Assembly: GCA_026389655.1 (NCBI GenBank)
Contig: JAPLHL010000315.1
Coordinates: 1-7,498, forward strand
Source: Chloroflexota bacterium
GTDB taxonomy: Bacteria; Chloroflexota; Dehalococcoidia; GIF9; UBA5629
Length of the DNA stretch: 7,498 nucleotides
Direction: 5' to 3'
Positions 1 through 6,252 of this stretch are shown here, in pieces. Below the pieces are notes generated by a model that did no database searches, was not told the origin of the DNA, and saw only the letters and a list, made by a program, of their open reading frames with translations. The first letter of the stretch is position 1, and each line of letters begins with the position of its first letter. The position numbers and the translations under genes were made by a program.

Positions 1-767
1 AGGCCCTCGGCAGTTGTGCGTATCTGCTCTTTGGCGACGGGAGTGATGTGGACCGGGAGGCGGTGTTCCAGGCTTCGCAGAAGACGTGCCACCCTGTGCA
101 TTATGCCTCCCCGTGCTGGCCATGCCCCGTGACCGCCCTGGCCCCTGACTGTCGCCGTTATGCCGCAGCCTTGCTTTTCAGCGACCATTATGGGGTAGAA
201 GCGGCGTTTGCCTATATAATTTGTGTAGCCGCCAAATTCGCCAATAGCATATTTAACACCCTTGAAAAGCTGGGAGTGGCTGGTAACCAGGAACTCCGCT
301 CCCATTGCGCTGGTGCCTTCTTCGTCGCTGAGCACGGCCAGGATCACATCACCTGGAGGAATTATCCCTTCCAGCCTGGTGCGCATCATAGCGGCCAGCA
401 TCATAGCTATGGCTCCCTTCATATCCAGTGCGCCGCGTCCCCAGATATATCCGTCCAGTTCCTCTCCAATGAATGGGTTCAATCTCCATTTCTGGTCGGC
501 AGTGGTGACTACATCTACGTGGCCGTAGAGTAAGAGGGGTGGGGCCGATCCCTGGCCGGGCAACCGTGCAATGAGATTGGGGCGGGCTGGCTCTGAAGCC
601 AATATCGTATTATTAATCCCGGCCCAGTCCAGCAGACTCTTGATATAATTGATACAGGCGGCTTCGTTCCCCGGAGGATTCGTCGTATTGTAACGTATCA
701 GGTATTTAAGTATCTCAGCCGGCCTGTTGTAGATCGGCGACTGCTCATCTGCGGACGTGCCGTTCAT
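1..767 (-). CDS. M20 family metallopeptidase (ArgE/DapE/ACY1-like), 3' end outside the window
   Basis: Zinc-dependent amidohydrolase of the M20 family, which removes N-acyl groups or cleaves dipeptides in the cytoplasm. 255 codons are visible from the ATG; family members are usually about 380-430 residues, so roughly the C-terminal third lies beyond the left edge. Visible motifs are YGHVDVV (His83, Asp85: metal ligand and its partner), WGRGALDMKG (residues 109-118, bridging Asp115) and SDEEGTSAMGAEFL (147-160, with Glu149 as the likely catalytic base and Glu150 as a metal ligand). GQGGHGAWP (209-217, His213) marks the start of the dimerisation/lid domain. The ATG is preceded by GGAGG at good spacing (about 773-778), which supports this start. 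The gene is transcribed away from the ABC genes. The substrate cannot be told: acetylornithine deacetylase, succinyl-diaminopimelate desuccinylase and carboxypeptidase-like paralogues share these motifs. The family call is firm, the specificity is not. Confidence 0.92.
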   Translation of the reverse strand, partial: MNGTSADEQSPIYNRPAEILKYLIRYNTTNPPGNEAACINYIKSLLDWAGINNTILASEPARPNLIARLPGQGSAPPLLLYGHVDVVTTADQKWRLNPFIGEELDGYIWGRGALDMKGAIAMMLAAMMRTRLEGIIPPGDVILAVLSDEEGTSAMGAEFLVTSHSQLFKGVKYAIGEFGGYTNYIGKRRFYPIMVAEKQGCGITATVRGQGGHGAWPARGGIMHRVARLLRSLEHRLPVHITPVAKEQIRTTAEG

Positions 768-799
768 CGGATTCCTCCAGTAATAACAGCAGTGAAGTT

Positions 800-818
800 A
801 TCATATTTCATGTATGAA
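800..818 (-). promoter_or_regulatory. possible -10 box and small palindrome upstream of the M20 gene
   Basis: On the minus strand TATGAT (805 to 800, 5/6 match to TATAAT) lies 33 bp before the M20 start codon. Directly upstream of it, at 807-818, is the inverted repeat TTCAT-GT-ATGAA. No convincing -35 hexamer is seen at 16-18 bp. An operator overlapping a promoter is possible, but a 5+5 bp repeat in AT-rich DNA can arise by chance. Confidence 0.2.
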
Positions 819-839
819 CTATTTTCATCATTGTAGTTG

Positions 840-986
840 ATGACCCCCCTGATGTCCAGAGCTTTTGAGCAATCACTGGAGATAGTCCGTAAAACCGTGG
901 CTTTGACTTATGAAGGACTCCACTTTATCATTACGAAGAATAATATCTATTTACGGCAGCCGGACGACTTACTAAATGCGTTATAA
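840..986 (+). CDS. possible 48-residue small ORF overlapping the permease start
   Basis: An open frame runs from ATG 840 (alternative ATG 852) to TAA 984-986, encoding 48 (or 44) residues. The product begins MTPLMSRAFEQSLEIV and ends YLRQPDDLLNAL. It is not recognised and has no signal peptide, membrane segment or cysteines. It overlaps the first 11 bases of the ABC permease in another frame. That geometry would allow translational coupling and would explain why the permease ATG has no Shine-Dalgarno site. Against it: neither ATG has a visible ribosome binding site, and a good promoter candidate (903-931) lies inside it, which would leave it out of that transcript. It could equally be a gene remnant or a chance frame. 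Confidence 0.25.
   Translation: MTPLMSRAFEQSLEIVRKTVALTYEGLHFIITKNNIYLRQPDDLLNAL
903..931 (+). promoter_or_regulatory. candidate sigma70-type promoter for the ABC transporter genes
   Basis: TTGACT (903-908, 5/6 match to the -35 consensus) is separated by exactly 17 bp from TATCAT (926-931, 5/6 match to the -10). Transcription would start near 938, giving a leader of about 38 nt before the permease ATG at 976. The spacing and the position between divergent genes are right; there is no experimental support. Confidence 0.42.
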
Positions 987-2214
987 GAATATATGGAATG
1001 ATTTAAGGGTCGCCCTTTTTCTTGTCTACAAAGCTATTACCCGCGGTAACAAGTTCACTCTGGTCCTGACCATCCTGGTAACCACGCTGGCGTTTATTAA
1101 TATAATCTTCATCTCGGCGCTTATGAATGGCGCCATCAGTAAGGTCTATCAGCAGGCTAAGGAGAACTATGTCTCCAATTTTGTTATATCGCCTGCTATC
1201 GATCAAAAATACATCACGCAGGCCCAACAGCTCGAAACGTCAATTAGCTCTCTGCCGGGTGTTGTCAGCTGCAGCGCCCGCTATGCTCAGCCAGCAGTGA
1301 TACGTTATGATCCCGATAAGGACAACCTGAATGTACACGAGAAAGCCTGGACAATAAAGTCCATCAATCCGGCGGATGAGCTGAAGGTCACCAATCTGCA
1401 GAGTTATATGATTGCCGGAAGATATCTGGACCAGGATGACCGCGACCAGATCATCATGGGCAGGGAGATATCGGGTGGTTACAGCGCCAGTTATGAACAA
1501 TCGTCGCTCAAAGGAGCGCAGGTGGGAGAGGAGGTTACCGTAGCCTATGAGAACGGCGTAGTGCGCAAATACAAGATAAAAGGCATTTTTGTGACCAGTT
1601 TTGTACTTGCGGACTTAAATGCTTTTGTAACTGAGAAAGAGATGGAATCTGTTTTGGGGATCCATAACAGGGCTTCGGAGATTCTTGTTAAAACCGATGG
1701 CTCTTTGCCTGACAGCGCTTACATTGACCGGCTCAGGAATTTGGGCATAGAAAGGGACCAGATCAATCCCTTCGTGGATTTCATCGGGGCAATTAGCAGC
1801 CTTGCACAGACATTTGAGATTATTAAGGGTATTATCACAGTCATCGGGCTGCTAGTGGCAGGGGTAACTATTTTTATAGTAATTTTTATCGCCACTGTGA
1901 ACCGGCGGAGGCAAATCGGCATCCTCAAGGCCATCGGCATGAAAGAACGCATTATTATCATGTCTTATGTTATGCAGGCTTTTTTCTATGCAGTTCTGGG
2001 TGTCGTTGCGGGTATGTTGATTGTCAATTTTGCGGTTGTCCCCTATTTCATACGTCATCCTCTTCAAATGCCTATCGGGCTGGTTGGCCTGGCCCTGGTC
2101 AATCGTGACCTTGCTATCAGCATTATCAGCATGCTGGTGGTCAGCATGGTAGCCGGCTTTGTCCCTTCATGGATGGTAACACGGCAGAATATTATCAAGG
2201 CGATCTGGGGCTAA
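976..2214 (+). CDS. ABC transporter permease, MacB/LolC/FtsX type
   Basis: Integral membrane subunit of a type VII (MacB/LolCDE-like) ABC transporter, 412 residues, a normal length. Topology matches the family. Transmembrane helix 1 (about 27-50) is followed by a large extracytoplasmic domain (about 51-280, MacB periplasmic-core-like) and three C-terminal helices (about 283-308, 326-357, 378-398) of the FtsX domain. The cytoplasmic loop RRRQIGILKAIGM (310-322) is the conserved coupling segment that contacts the ATPase. Members of this family use ATP hydrolysis on the inside to drive conformational change outside the membrane, for lipoprotein release, peptide or drug efflux, or cell-wall control. 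The ATPase follows 4 bp downstream, so the two form one unit. The ATG at 976 directly follows an in-frame TAA (973-975), so the gene cannot extend upstream, yet no Shine-Dalgarno is visible. No membrane-fusion or lipoprotein partner is in the window, so the substrate is unknown. Confidence 0.9.
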   Translation: MRYKNIWNDLRVALFLVYKAITRGNKFTLVLTILVTTLAFINIIFISALMNGAISKVYQQAKENYVSNFVISPAIDQKYITQAQQLETSISSLPGVVSCSARYAQPAVIRYDPDKDNLNVHEKAWTIKSINPADELKVTNLQSYMIAGRYLDQDDRDQIIMGREISGGYSASYEQSSLKGAQVGEEVTVAYENGVVRKYKIKGIFVTSFVLADLNAFVTEKEMESVLGIHNRASEILVKTDGSLPDSAYIDRLRNLGIERDQINPFVDFIGAISSLAQTFEIIKGIITVIGLLVAGVTIFIVIFIATVNRRRQIGILKAIGMKERIIIMSYVMQAFFYAVLGVVAGMLIVNFAVVPYFIRHPLQMPIGLVGLALVNRDLAISIISMLVVSMVAGFVPSWMVTRQNIIKAIWG

Positions 2215-2218
2215 AGAT

Positions 2219-2899
2219 ATGGGCATAATTGATGTAACAGGTTTAAGGAAGACATTCAACGGGGCTGTGCCGGTGGAGGCCTTAAAAGGGGTGGCCCTTG
2301 AAATCAAGGAAGGGGAGTTTGTCGGCATCATGGGCCCGAGCGGTTCGGGCAAGTCTACCCTGCTGCATATGGTTGCCTTGCTGGATGATCCTACCAGCGG
2401 GAAGATAATCGTGGACGGCACCGATATCTCCACCCTGTCCTCTGTGCAAAAGACCGAATTCAGGCTTAACAACCTTGGCTATGTGTTTCAGGAATACGCC
2501 CTCCTGCCGGAATTGAATGCCATCGAAAATGTTTACCTGCCTTTAATGATGATGGGGGAGCCCGCCGGGGACTATGAAAAAACGGCCCGTGAGATGATGG
2601 AAACGGTAGGTCTCGGGCAGCGTGCCCATCACCTGATCAGCCAGATGTCCGGTGGGGAACAGCAGCGTGTGGCCATTGCCCGCGCGTTGGTTAACCGTTC
2701 CAGGATACTCTTCGCCGACGAACCATGCGCCAACCTGGACACACGCAACTCGGACATCGTCATGAACCTGTTGCGTAAGCTCTGCGATGAAAGGAAGCAG
2801 ACCATCGTGATGGTCACTCATGAGCCTGAACATGAGCGGTTCACGGACCGCATTATTAAAATCAAAGACGGTTTAGTAGATACCGGGGAAAGTCATTGA
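2219..2899 (+). CDS. ABC transporter ATP-binding protein, LolD/MacB-type
   Basis: Cytoplasmic ATPase partner of the preceding permease, 226 residues, the usual length for stand-alone LolD/FtsE-like subunits. All nucleotide-binding motifs are intact: Walker A GPSGSGKST (39-47), Q-loop Gln91 in YVFQEYALLPEL, ABC signature MSGGEQQRVAIARAL (143-157), Walker B RILFADEP (162-169, catalytic Glu168), D-loop CANLDT (170-175) and H-loop His201 in VMVTHEP. The segment after Walker B reads DEPCANLDT where DEPTGNLDT is the common form in this subfamily. The ATG at 2219 lies 4 bp after the permease stop with only a weak purine stretch before it, suggesting translational coupling. LolD, MacB and FtsE-like transporters cannot be separated on motifs alone; the FtsX-type permease next door fits any of them. 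Confidence 0.94.
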   Translation: MGIIDVTGLRKTFNGAVPVEALKGVALEIKEGEFVGIMGPSGSGKSTLLHMVALLDDPTSGKIIVDGTDISTLSSVQKTEFRLNNLGYVFQEYALLPELNAIENVYLPLMMMGEPAGDYEKTAREMMETVGLGQRAHHLISQMSGGEQQRVAIARALVNRSRILFADEPCANLDTRNSDIVMNLLRKLCDERKQTIVMVTHEPEHERFTDRIIKIKDGLVDTGESH

Positions 2900-2900
2900 T

Positions 2901-2938
2901 AGAAAGAAAAAGCACTTCTCCTGATCAGGAGAAGCGCT
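2901..2938 (-). terminator. intrinsic terminator, minus-strand orientation
   Basis: CTTCTCCTGATCAGGAGAAG (2915-2934) is a perfect 20-bp palindrome. The stem extends by AGC/GCT on each side around one pair that is G-U in the minus-strand transcript but an A-C mismatch in the plus-strand one. On the minus strand the hairpin is followed by TTTTTCTTTCT (2911 down to 2901); on the plus side there is no T-run. It starts 23 bp after the thioredoxin stop, so it ends the minus-strand unit. It may also slow transcription from the ABC genes, which stop at 2899. Confidence 0.85.
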
Positions 2939-2961
2939 CATGAACATATAATGCTTGCAGT

Positions 2962-3297
2962 TTATGCCAGGCTTTTGGTAAGTTCGCCTTCCAGGACCTT
3001 CTTCGGCAGCGCTCCGACCTTGCGGTCAGCCAGCTTGCCGCCTTTGAAGATCAGCAGTGTCGGTATGGCCTGTACCTGATATTTGGCTGCAATGTCCTGG
3101 TTCAGGTCAGTATTCAGCTTGCCGAATGTGATCTTGCCCTTGTAGTCAGCGGCAAGCTCATCTATTACGGGTGACATCATCCGGCATGGGCCGCACCATG
3201 GCGCCCAGCAATCTATAACCAGAGAAGGATTATTTTTTACCAGTTCCTCGATATTGGCGCCGTTTACTTCCAGCACAAGGCCTTTCTCTTTATCCAT
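2962..3297 (-). CDS. trxA: thioredoxin
   Basis: Small cytoplasmic protein disulfide reductase, 111 residues from the chosen start, the standard thioredoxin length. It has the active-site motif WCGPC (34-38, Cys35 and Cys38), buried Asp29 in VIDCWAPWCGPC, the cis-proline loop AIPT (Pro79) and the C-terminal FKGGK strand-turn (85-89) typical of the fold. Residue 30 is Cys where E. coli thioredoxin has Phe, giving an extra thiol near the active site. An ATG at 3315 would add MKERQK, but the AAGGAG at 3307-3312 lies inside that extension and 9 nt before the ATG at 3297, so the shorter start is preferred. The gene is last in the minus-strand row and is followed by the terminator at 2901-2938. No thioredoxin reductase is in the window. 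Its placement after Fe-S and Cys-rich proteins may be functional or incidental. Confidence 0.95.
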   Translation of the reverse strand: MDKEKGLVLEVNGANIEELVKNNPSLVIDCWAPWCGPCRMMSPVIDELAADYKGKITFGKLNTDLNQDIAAKYQVQAIPTLLIFKGGKLADRKVGALPKKVLEGELTKSLA

Positions 3298-3306
3298 TTT
3301 CTGTCT

Positions 3307-3312
3307 CTCCTT
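3307..3312 (-). promoter_or_regulatory. ribosome binding site deciding the thioredoxin start
   Basis: AAGGAG on the minus strand with a 9-nt spacer to the ATG at 3297. It falls just inside the reading frame that would start at 3315, which argues that the upstream ATG is not the main start. Confidence 0.7.
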
Positions 3313-3365
3313 CATTAATACTCTTGTCAGCTTATAGCTCCAACAATTGTAAAAACGATTGAGTA

Positions 3366-3371
3366 ATTATA
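3366..3371 (-). promoter_or_regulatory. possible -10 box upstream of thioredoxin
   Basis: A perfect TATAAT on the minus strand lies about 70 bp before the thioredoxin start, in the AT-rich 110-bp gap after the Cys-protein gene. No recognisable -35 is present at 17 bp (the bases there read TATCTC), so an internal promoter is only a possibility. The rest of this gap shows no terminator hairpin, so read-through from upstream is likely. Confidence 0.22.
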
Positions 3372-3407
3372 GGTTGAGGAATAGAAAGGAGATATGATTT
3401 TAGTCAC

Positions 3408-3716
3408 TTAATCGTGCAGCAGGCGGTCGATTTCGGCGGCCACCATGATTGCCAGCCGGTCCTCATTTTGTGCGGTACCGGCCAGGCTCTGGCCGGCGAT
3501 AATGAGATGTTGCCCCGCTTGAGCCTTTATCTCGTCTTTGTCCGCACAGGCGCGCAGGCAGCCGCAGAGGATAATCAGCAGGTCGATACCCGGGGAATCA
3601 AAGGGCACGATTTCGATGTCCGCCCGGCTGGCTGTATGGGCTTTCACCCGGCCGGCCAAGGCCGACAGGTCTATTTCCGGGTTGCAGGACCCGCAGAACT
3701 TAAGCGCTATCCTGAT
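3408..3716 (-). CDS. small Cys-motif protein of unknown function, apparent ATC start
   Basis: The reading frame gives 102 residues from an ATC codon at 3716-3714 and begins (M)RIALKFCGSCNPEIDL. Cysteines at 8, 11, 51, 53 and 57 form CGSC near the N-terminus and CGCLRAC in the middle, after a hydrophobic strand (IDLLIIL, 44-50). The arrangement of two Cys clusters at the ends of predicted beta strands suggests metal or Fe-S binding. I recall similar roughly 100-residue proteins with CGGCNPxxDR motifs in anaerobes, but no function. No ATG, GTG or TTG exists between the upstream in-frame TGA and the CGSC motif. The first conventional start is TTG at 3659, which would remove CGSC and has no Shine-Dalgarno site. 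A perfect GAGGTGA lies 6 nt before the ATC. The start is therefore either a rare ATC initiator or an ATG altered by mutation or sequencing error. The gene begins 26 bp after the dehydratase stop, so the two are probably co-transcribed. Confidence 0.72.
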   Translation of the reverse strand: MRIALKFCGSCNPEIDLSALAGRVKAHTASRADIEIVPFDSPGIDLLIILCGCLRACADKDEIKAQAGQHLIIAGQSLAGTAQNEDRLAIMVAAEIDRLLHD

Positions 3717-3722
3717 TCCAGC

Positions 3723-3729
3723 TCACCTC
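3723..3729 (-). promoter_or_regulatory. strong ribosome binding site before the ATC start
   Basis: GAGGTGA on the minus strand matches seven consecutive bases of the consensus anti-Shine-Dalgarno complement and ends 6 nt before the ATC at 3716. A GTG within the motif (GTG AGC TGG ...) opens only an eight-codon frame ending in TAA, so the motif is better read as the site for the Cys protein. Confidence 0.6.
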
Positions 3730-3742
3730 GTTATGGGATTAA

Positions 3743-5203
3743 CTAGCAGACGTAGAAAGGCTGGTCGCCGACCCTGGCCAGCTTCTCTGCCAGCTTCTTT
3801 TTACGCTCAAGGTTGCCACGCCTTTCTATCATAATTTTCTGCGCCTGGGGTGAACCTGCCCCGTGCATTGATTCGGCCAGGGCGGTGCCGCAGGTCATGG
3901 CGTCAATCAGGCGGATGAGGCGTATTCTGGTTTCAGCCGGCACGTCGGAGACACCCTTCATATATTTTTCGACCCACTTACCCACCGCGGGGTCCCTGAA
4001 ATCGAATTCAGATGGCATTGTGGCTAGCAGTCCGCCGGTAATATCGTGCGCAAGCCGCGCAATCTCATATACATTTCGGGTAACGTTAAGCTTCGTGATA
4101 TTGGCCAGCAGTGGGTCTGCCTGGAACGAACCGGCGGGCTGGGCGAATCCCTGGCAGGAGCAGGCGATAGAGCAGCAGTAAATTGTCTCCGCCAGGTGGA
4201 TCATTTCTGCAATCTTGTCCTTTACGTGCGATGCCTTACTGGTGCCCTGTGCCTGGGCAAGGGCATAAACGGCGCCGACCAGCACATCCGCCAGGCCGCC
4301 CTTGCATCCTCCATAGTTCTGCCTGTGAAAAGTGGCGAACCTCTCTACCAGTTCGCCGGCGAATTCCCATTCGCCGCACATGAAAACATGCTCATTTGGT
4401 ATGAAGACATTATCGAGAACTATCAGTGCTTCGCCTCCCACACAGCCGTATTCTGCATTGCCCTGGTCCATCGAGCATTCGCACTTGCGGGTATCGTTGG
4501 ACTGGCGGCCGAATATGTGGACCATGCCGGGGGCATCGATGGGAGCGTAGAAACAGACAGCGTAATCTTTGTCCTCCGCCTTCATGGCGGAAGTCGGCAT
4601 GAACAGGTGGCCGTGTGAATTGACTGCGCCGGTGATGTGTGCCTTGGCGCCGGAAACGATAATGCCGTCCTTTTTGCGCTCAACAACGTGCACGTAGAGA
4701 TCGGGGTCCTTCTGCTGGCTGGGTGACAGGCTGCGGTCTCCCTTGGGGTCCGTCATTGCGCCGGAAGGCATCAGGTCCTTGCTCTGTATCATCTTGAGCC
4801 AGTTTTTCAGCCGCTCATGATAGTTGGTGCCGGTTTTCTTATCTATATCATAGGTGATGGAATAGGCTGCATTCATACCGTCAAGGCCGACGCACCTCTG
4901 GAAGCAGCTGCCGGTTTGCTGCCCGATGGCCCTTAACATTTTGACCTTCTTGATCAGGTCGTCGTGGTTCTGATGAATATGCGTGAAGCGGTTGATTTTC
5001 TCCCCGGTAAGATGGGATTTGGCCGAGCATAACTCCTCAAATTCAGGGGCCAATGCCATCTCATAAGTCAATGCTGCGGCGTTGACGTGGGGTTTAAATG
5101 CGGGATGGGCCGTGACGTCCTCTATTTTCTCTCCCATGTAATAGATAACGGGCTTCAACTTTTTCAGACTTTCCCTGTACTGCTTACCATTCATTTGTGT
5201 CAT
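3743..5203 (-). CDS. abfD: 4-hydroxybutyryl-CoA dehydratase / vinylacetyl-CoA delta-isomerase
   Basis: Homotetrameric FAD and [4Fe-4S] enzyme that dehydrates 4-hydroxybutyryl-CoA to crotonyl-CoA by a ketyl-radical route; many also isomerise vinylacetyl-CoA. The 486 residues compare with about 490 in the Clostridium aminobutyricum enzyme, and the sequence aligns from memory along its length with that protein. All four cluster ligands are present, each shifted by one from the clostridial numbering: Cys100 and Cys104 (SCFQRCVG), His293 (FHRQNYGGC) and Cys300. Other active-site residues known from mutagenesis are also kept: Glu258 (GGEAL), Tyr297, Lys301 and the Glu444 of ESMHGAGSPQAQ. The flavin-site segment AMTDPKGDR is at 149-157. 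The ATG at 5203 has GGGAGGT 8 nt upstream (5212-5218). It is the third gene of the minus-strand row, between the kinase-like gene and the Cys protein. The enzyme is oxygen sensitive, implying an anaerobe or microaerobe. It belongs to the 4-hydroxyphenylacetate 3-hydroxylase superfamily, but the cluster ligands exclude a plain flavin monooxygenase. Substrate range could still differ in a paralogue. Confidence 0.9.
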   Translation of the reverse strand: MTQMNGKQYRESLKKLKPVIYYMGEKIEDVTAHPAFKPHVNAAALTYEMALAPEFEELCSAKSHLTGEKINRFTHIHQNHDDLIKKVKMLRAIGQQTGSCFQRCVGLDGMNAAYSITYDIDKKTGTNYHERLKNWLKMIQSKDLMPSGAMTDPKGDRSLSPSQQKDPDLYVHVVERKKDGIIVSGAKAHITGAVNSHGHLFMPTSAMKAEDKDYAVCFYAPIDAPGMVHIFGRQSNDTRKCECSMDQGNAEYGCVGGEALIVLDNVFIPNEHVFMCGEWEFAGELVERFATFHRQNYGGCKGGLADVLVGAVYALAQAQGTSKASHVKDKIAEMIHLAETIYCCSIACSCQGFAQPAGSFQADPLLANITKLNVTRNVYEIARLAHDITGGLLATMPSEFDFRDPAVGKWVEKYMKGVSDVPAETRIRLIRLIDAMTCGTALAESMHGAGSPQAQKIMIERRGNLERKKKLAEKLARVGDQPFYVC

Positions 5204-5235
5204 GAAAACATACCTCCCGGAAGTGATGAATAATA

Positions 5236-5264
5236 GGTCGCTCGACCCAGTGGCCTTAATTATA
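5236..5264 (-). promoter_or_regulatory. candidate promoter -10 and operator-like palindrome before abfD
   Basis: The 78-bp gap before abfD holds a perfect TATAAT on the minus strand (5264-5259), followed by the inverted repeat GGTCG-CT-CGACC at 5236-5247. If TATAAT is used, transcription would start near 5252 and the repeat would be centred about 11 bp downstream, a normal place for a repressor site. No good -35 is seen at 17 bp. The repeat could also be a small hairpin in the leader. No regulator gene is present in the window. Confidence 0.3.
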
Positions 5265-5281
5265 TAATAATACTGAAGGAA

Positions 5282-6247
5282 CTATCTTTTTATATTCCCT
5301 GGCAGTATATAAGCATAGGGCTTGCGCAGTATATATTTATGCAGCCAGCGGTCGAAACGGCGTAAGGCCAGGAAGACTATCCAGATGATGGCATCCTCTT
5401 TGTAATACGACTTTATTTCCTTTTCTGTTAAAGGTTTCACCGAGATTACGCCGCTTTCGCCGGCAAAGAACTCATTTGCTGCTTTCACCAGGTCTGGCAC
5501 GAGTTCAGGCCGCTGTTCCTTGTAAAAATTAGCTATCAGGTCGATTGTCACCAGCCGGGCGTCGTAGTAGCGGGTCATGACGCCTTCCAGGAACAACCAG
5601 CGGATCAGCCACAGCATGAATGATGGGGCGCTCCGCATGAAAAGCTCGGGATCGAGCTGTTCTACCCCGTCTTTCTTCATCATCGGCGTGCTGGTATCAA
5701 AATACAGCAGTTGCGTACTATTCCCGATCGCAGGTTTTTCGGGATCAAATCCCGAGATTGCCCAATTGGAGATTTGCCCGTCTATGCCAAGCGCCTCTTT
5801 CGGATTGGCTGCATTGTAAACCCAGACCTTCTGAAGTTCATGCAGCACGAGCATAAAAAGTGTTCGAATATCCTCTGTGTTCAATAGTGCGATGGCCCGG
5901 TTGCCGATGGATGCGGATGGCAGCTTCTGCTGCACGTCGAAGGCAATAATCCTTCCGGCATCGGTGGTGAACCAGGCGAAGCCGTAAGCTGGTACATTAA
6001 TGCCGATTTTCTTTTCCAAAATTTCATTATAATCACGGTATATTTGTTCATACCGTTCCACTTCATCGTGTGTCTGAAAGATAGGCAGGCGTTTGCACGC
6101 CAGGTTCTTGACGGAATCAGCCTGTATCTCAAAGATAGTGCTGATCTCCCCATAACCCAGCACCCTGGCCGGTATTCTGCTTTGCTCCGGGCGGGCAGGG
6201 TCCAACCCTCGCTCAAACTCTTTCAGCAGTTCAACATCAACCTGCAC
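5282..6247 (-). CDS. kinase-like protein of unknown function
   Basis: Protein of 321 residues, start GTG. I do not recognise a characterised homologue; it may belong to a domain-of-unknown-function family (DUF6206 comes to mind, from memory only). Its motifs, in order, resemble the protein-kinase/aminoglycoside-phosphotransferase fold. There is a glycine-rich loop GYGEIST (31-37) and a strand with a candidate ATP-binding lysine, LACKRLP (Lys52). A Glu-rich helix follows (DEVERYEQ, 61-68), then IDGQISNW (155-162), which resembles a catalytic loop with Asp156 and Asn161. LLYFDTSTP (180-188, Asp184) is placed like the metal-binding Asp after the loop. The C-terminal half is helical, with hydrophobic stretches at about 208-223 and 286-297 that might associate with membrane. 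It starts 22 bp after the aminotransferase stop and precedes abfD. Kinase activity is inference; it could be a pseudokinase or a small-molecule phosphotransferase. Confidence 0.85.
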   Translation of the reverse strand: MQVDVELLKEFERGLDPARPEQSRIPARVLGYGEISTIFEIQADSVKNLACKRLPIFQTHDEVERYEQIYRDYNEILEKKIGINVPAYGFAWFTTDAGRIIAFDVQQKLPSASIGNRAIALLNTEDIRTLFMLVLHELQKVWVYNAANPKEALGIDGQISNWAISGFDPEKPAIGNSTQLLYFDTSTPMMKKDGVEQLDPELFMRSAPSFMLWLIRWLFLEGVMTRYYDARLVTIDLIANFYKEQRPELVPDLVKAANEFFAGESGVISVKPLTEKEIKSYYKEDAIIWIVFLALRRFDRWLHKYILRKPYAYILPGNIKR

Positions 6248-6252
6248 GATAG

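Noticed and set aside
48..533. Plus-strand open frame of 161 codons
   Set aside because: It lies wholly antisense to the M20 peptidase, whose frame carries all expected catalytic motifs; the plus-strand translation is low-complexity and family-less.
2962..3315. Longer thioredoxin start at 3315
   Set aside because: The best Shine-Dalgarno lies inside that extension and serves the ATG at 3297; the shorter product has normal thioredoxin length.
3414..3746. Plus-strand open frame of 110 codons over the Cys-protein gene
   Set aside because: The minus-strand frame has the Cys motifs, a strong ribosome binding site and operon context; the plus frame has none.
4046..4618. Plus-strand open frame of 190 codons inside abfD
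   Set aside because: It is antisense to the conserved dehydratase; open antisense frames are expected from codon bias, and there is no ribosome binding site or recognisable domain.
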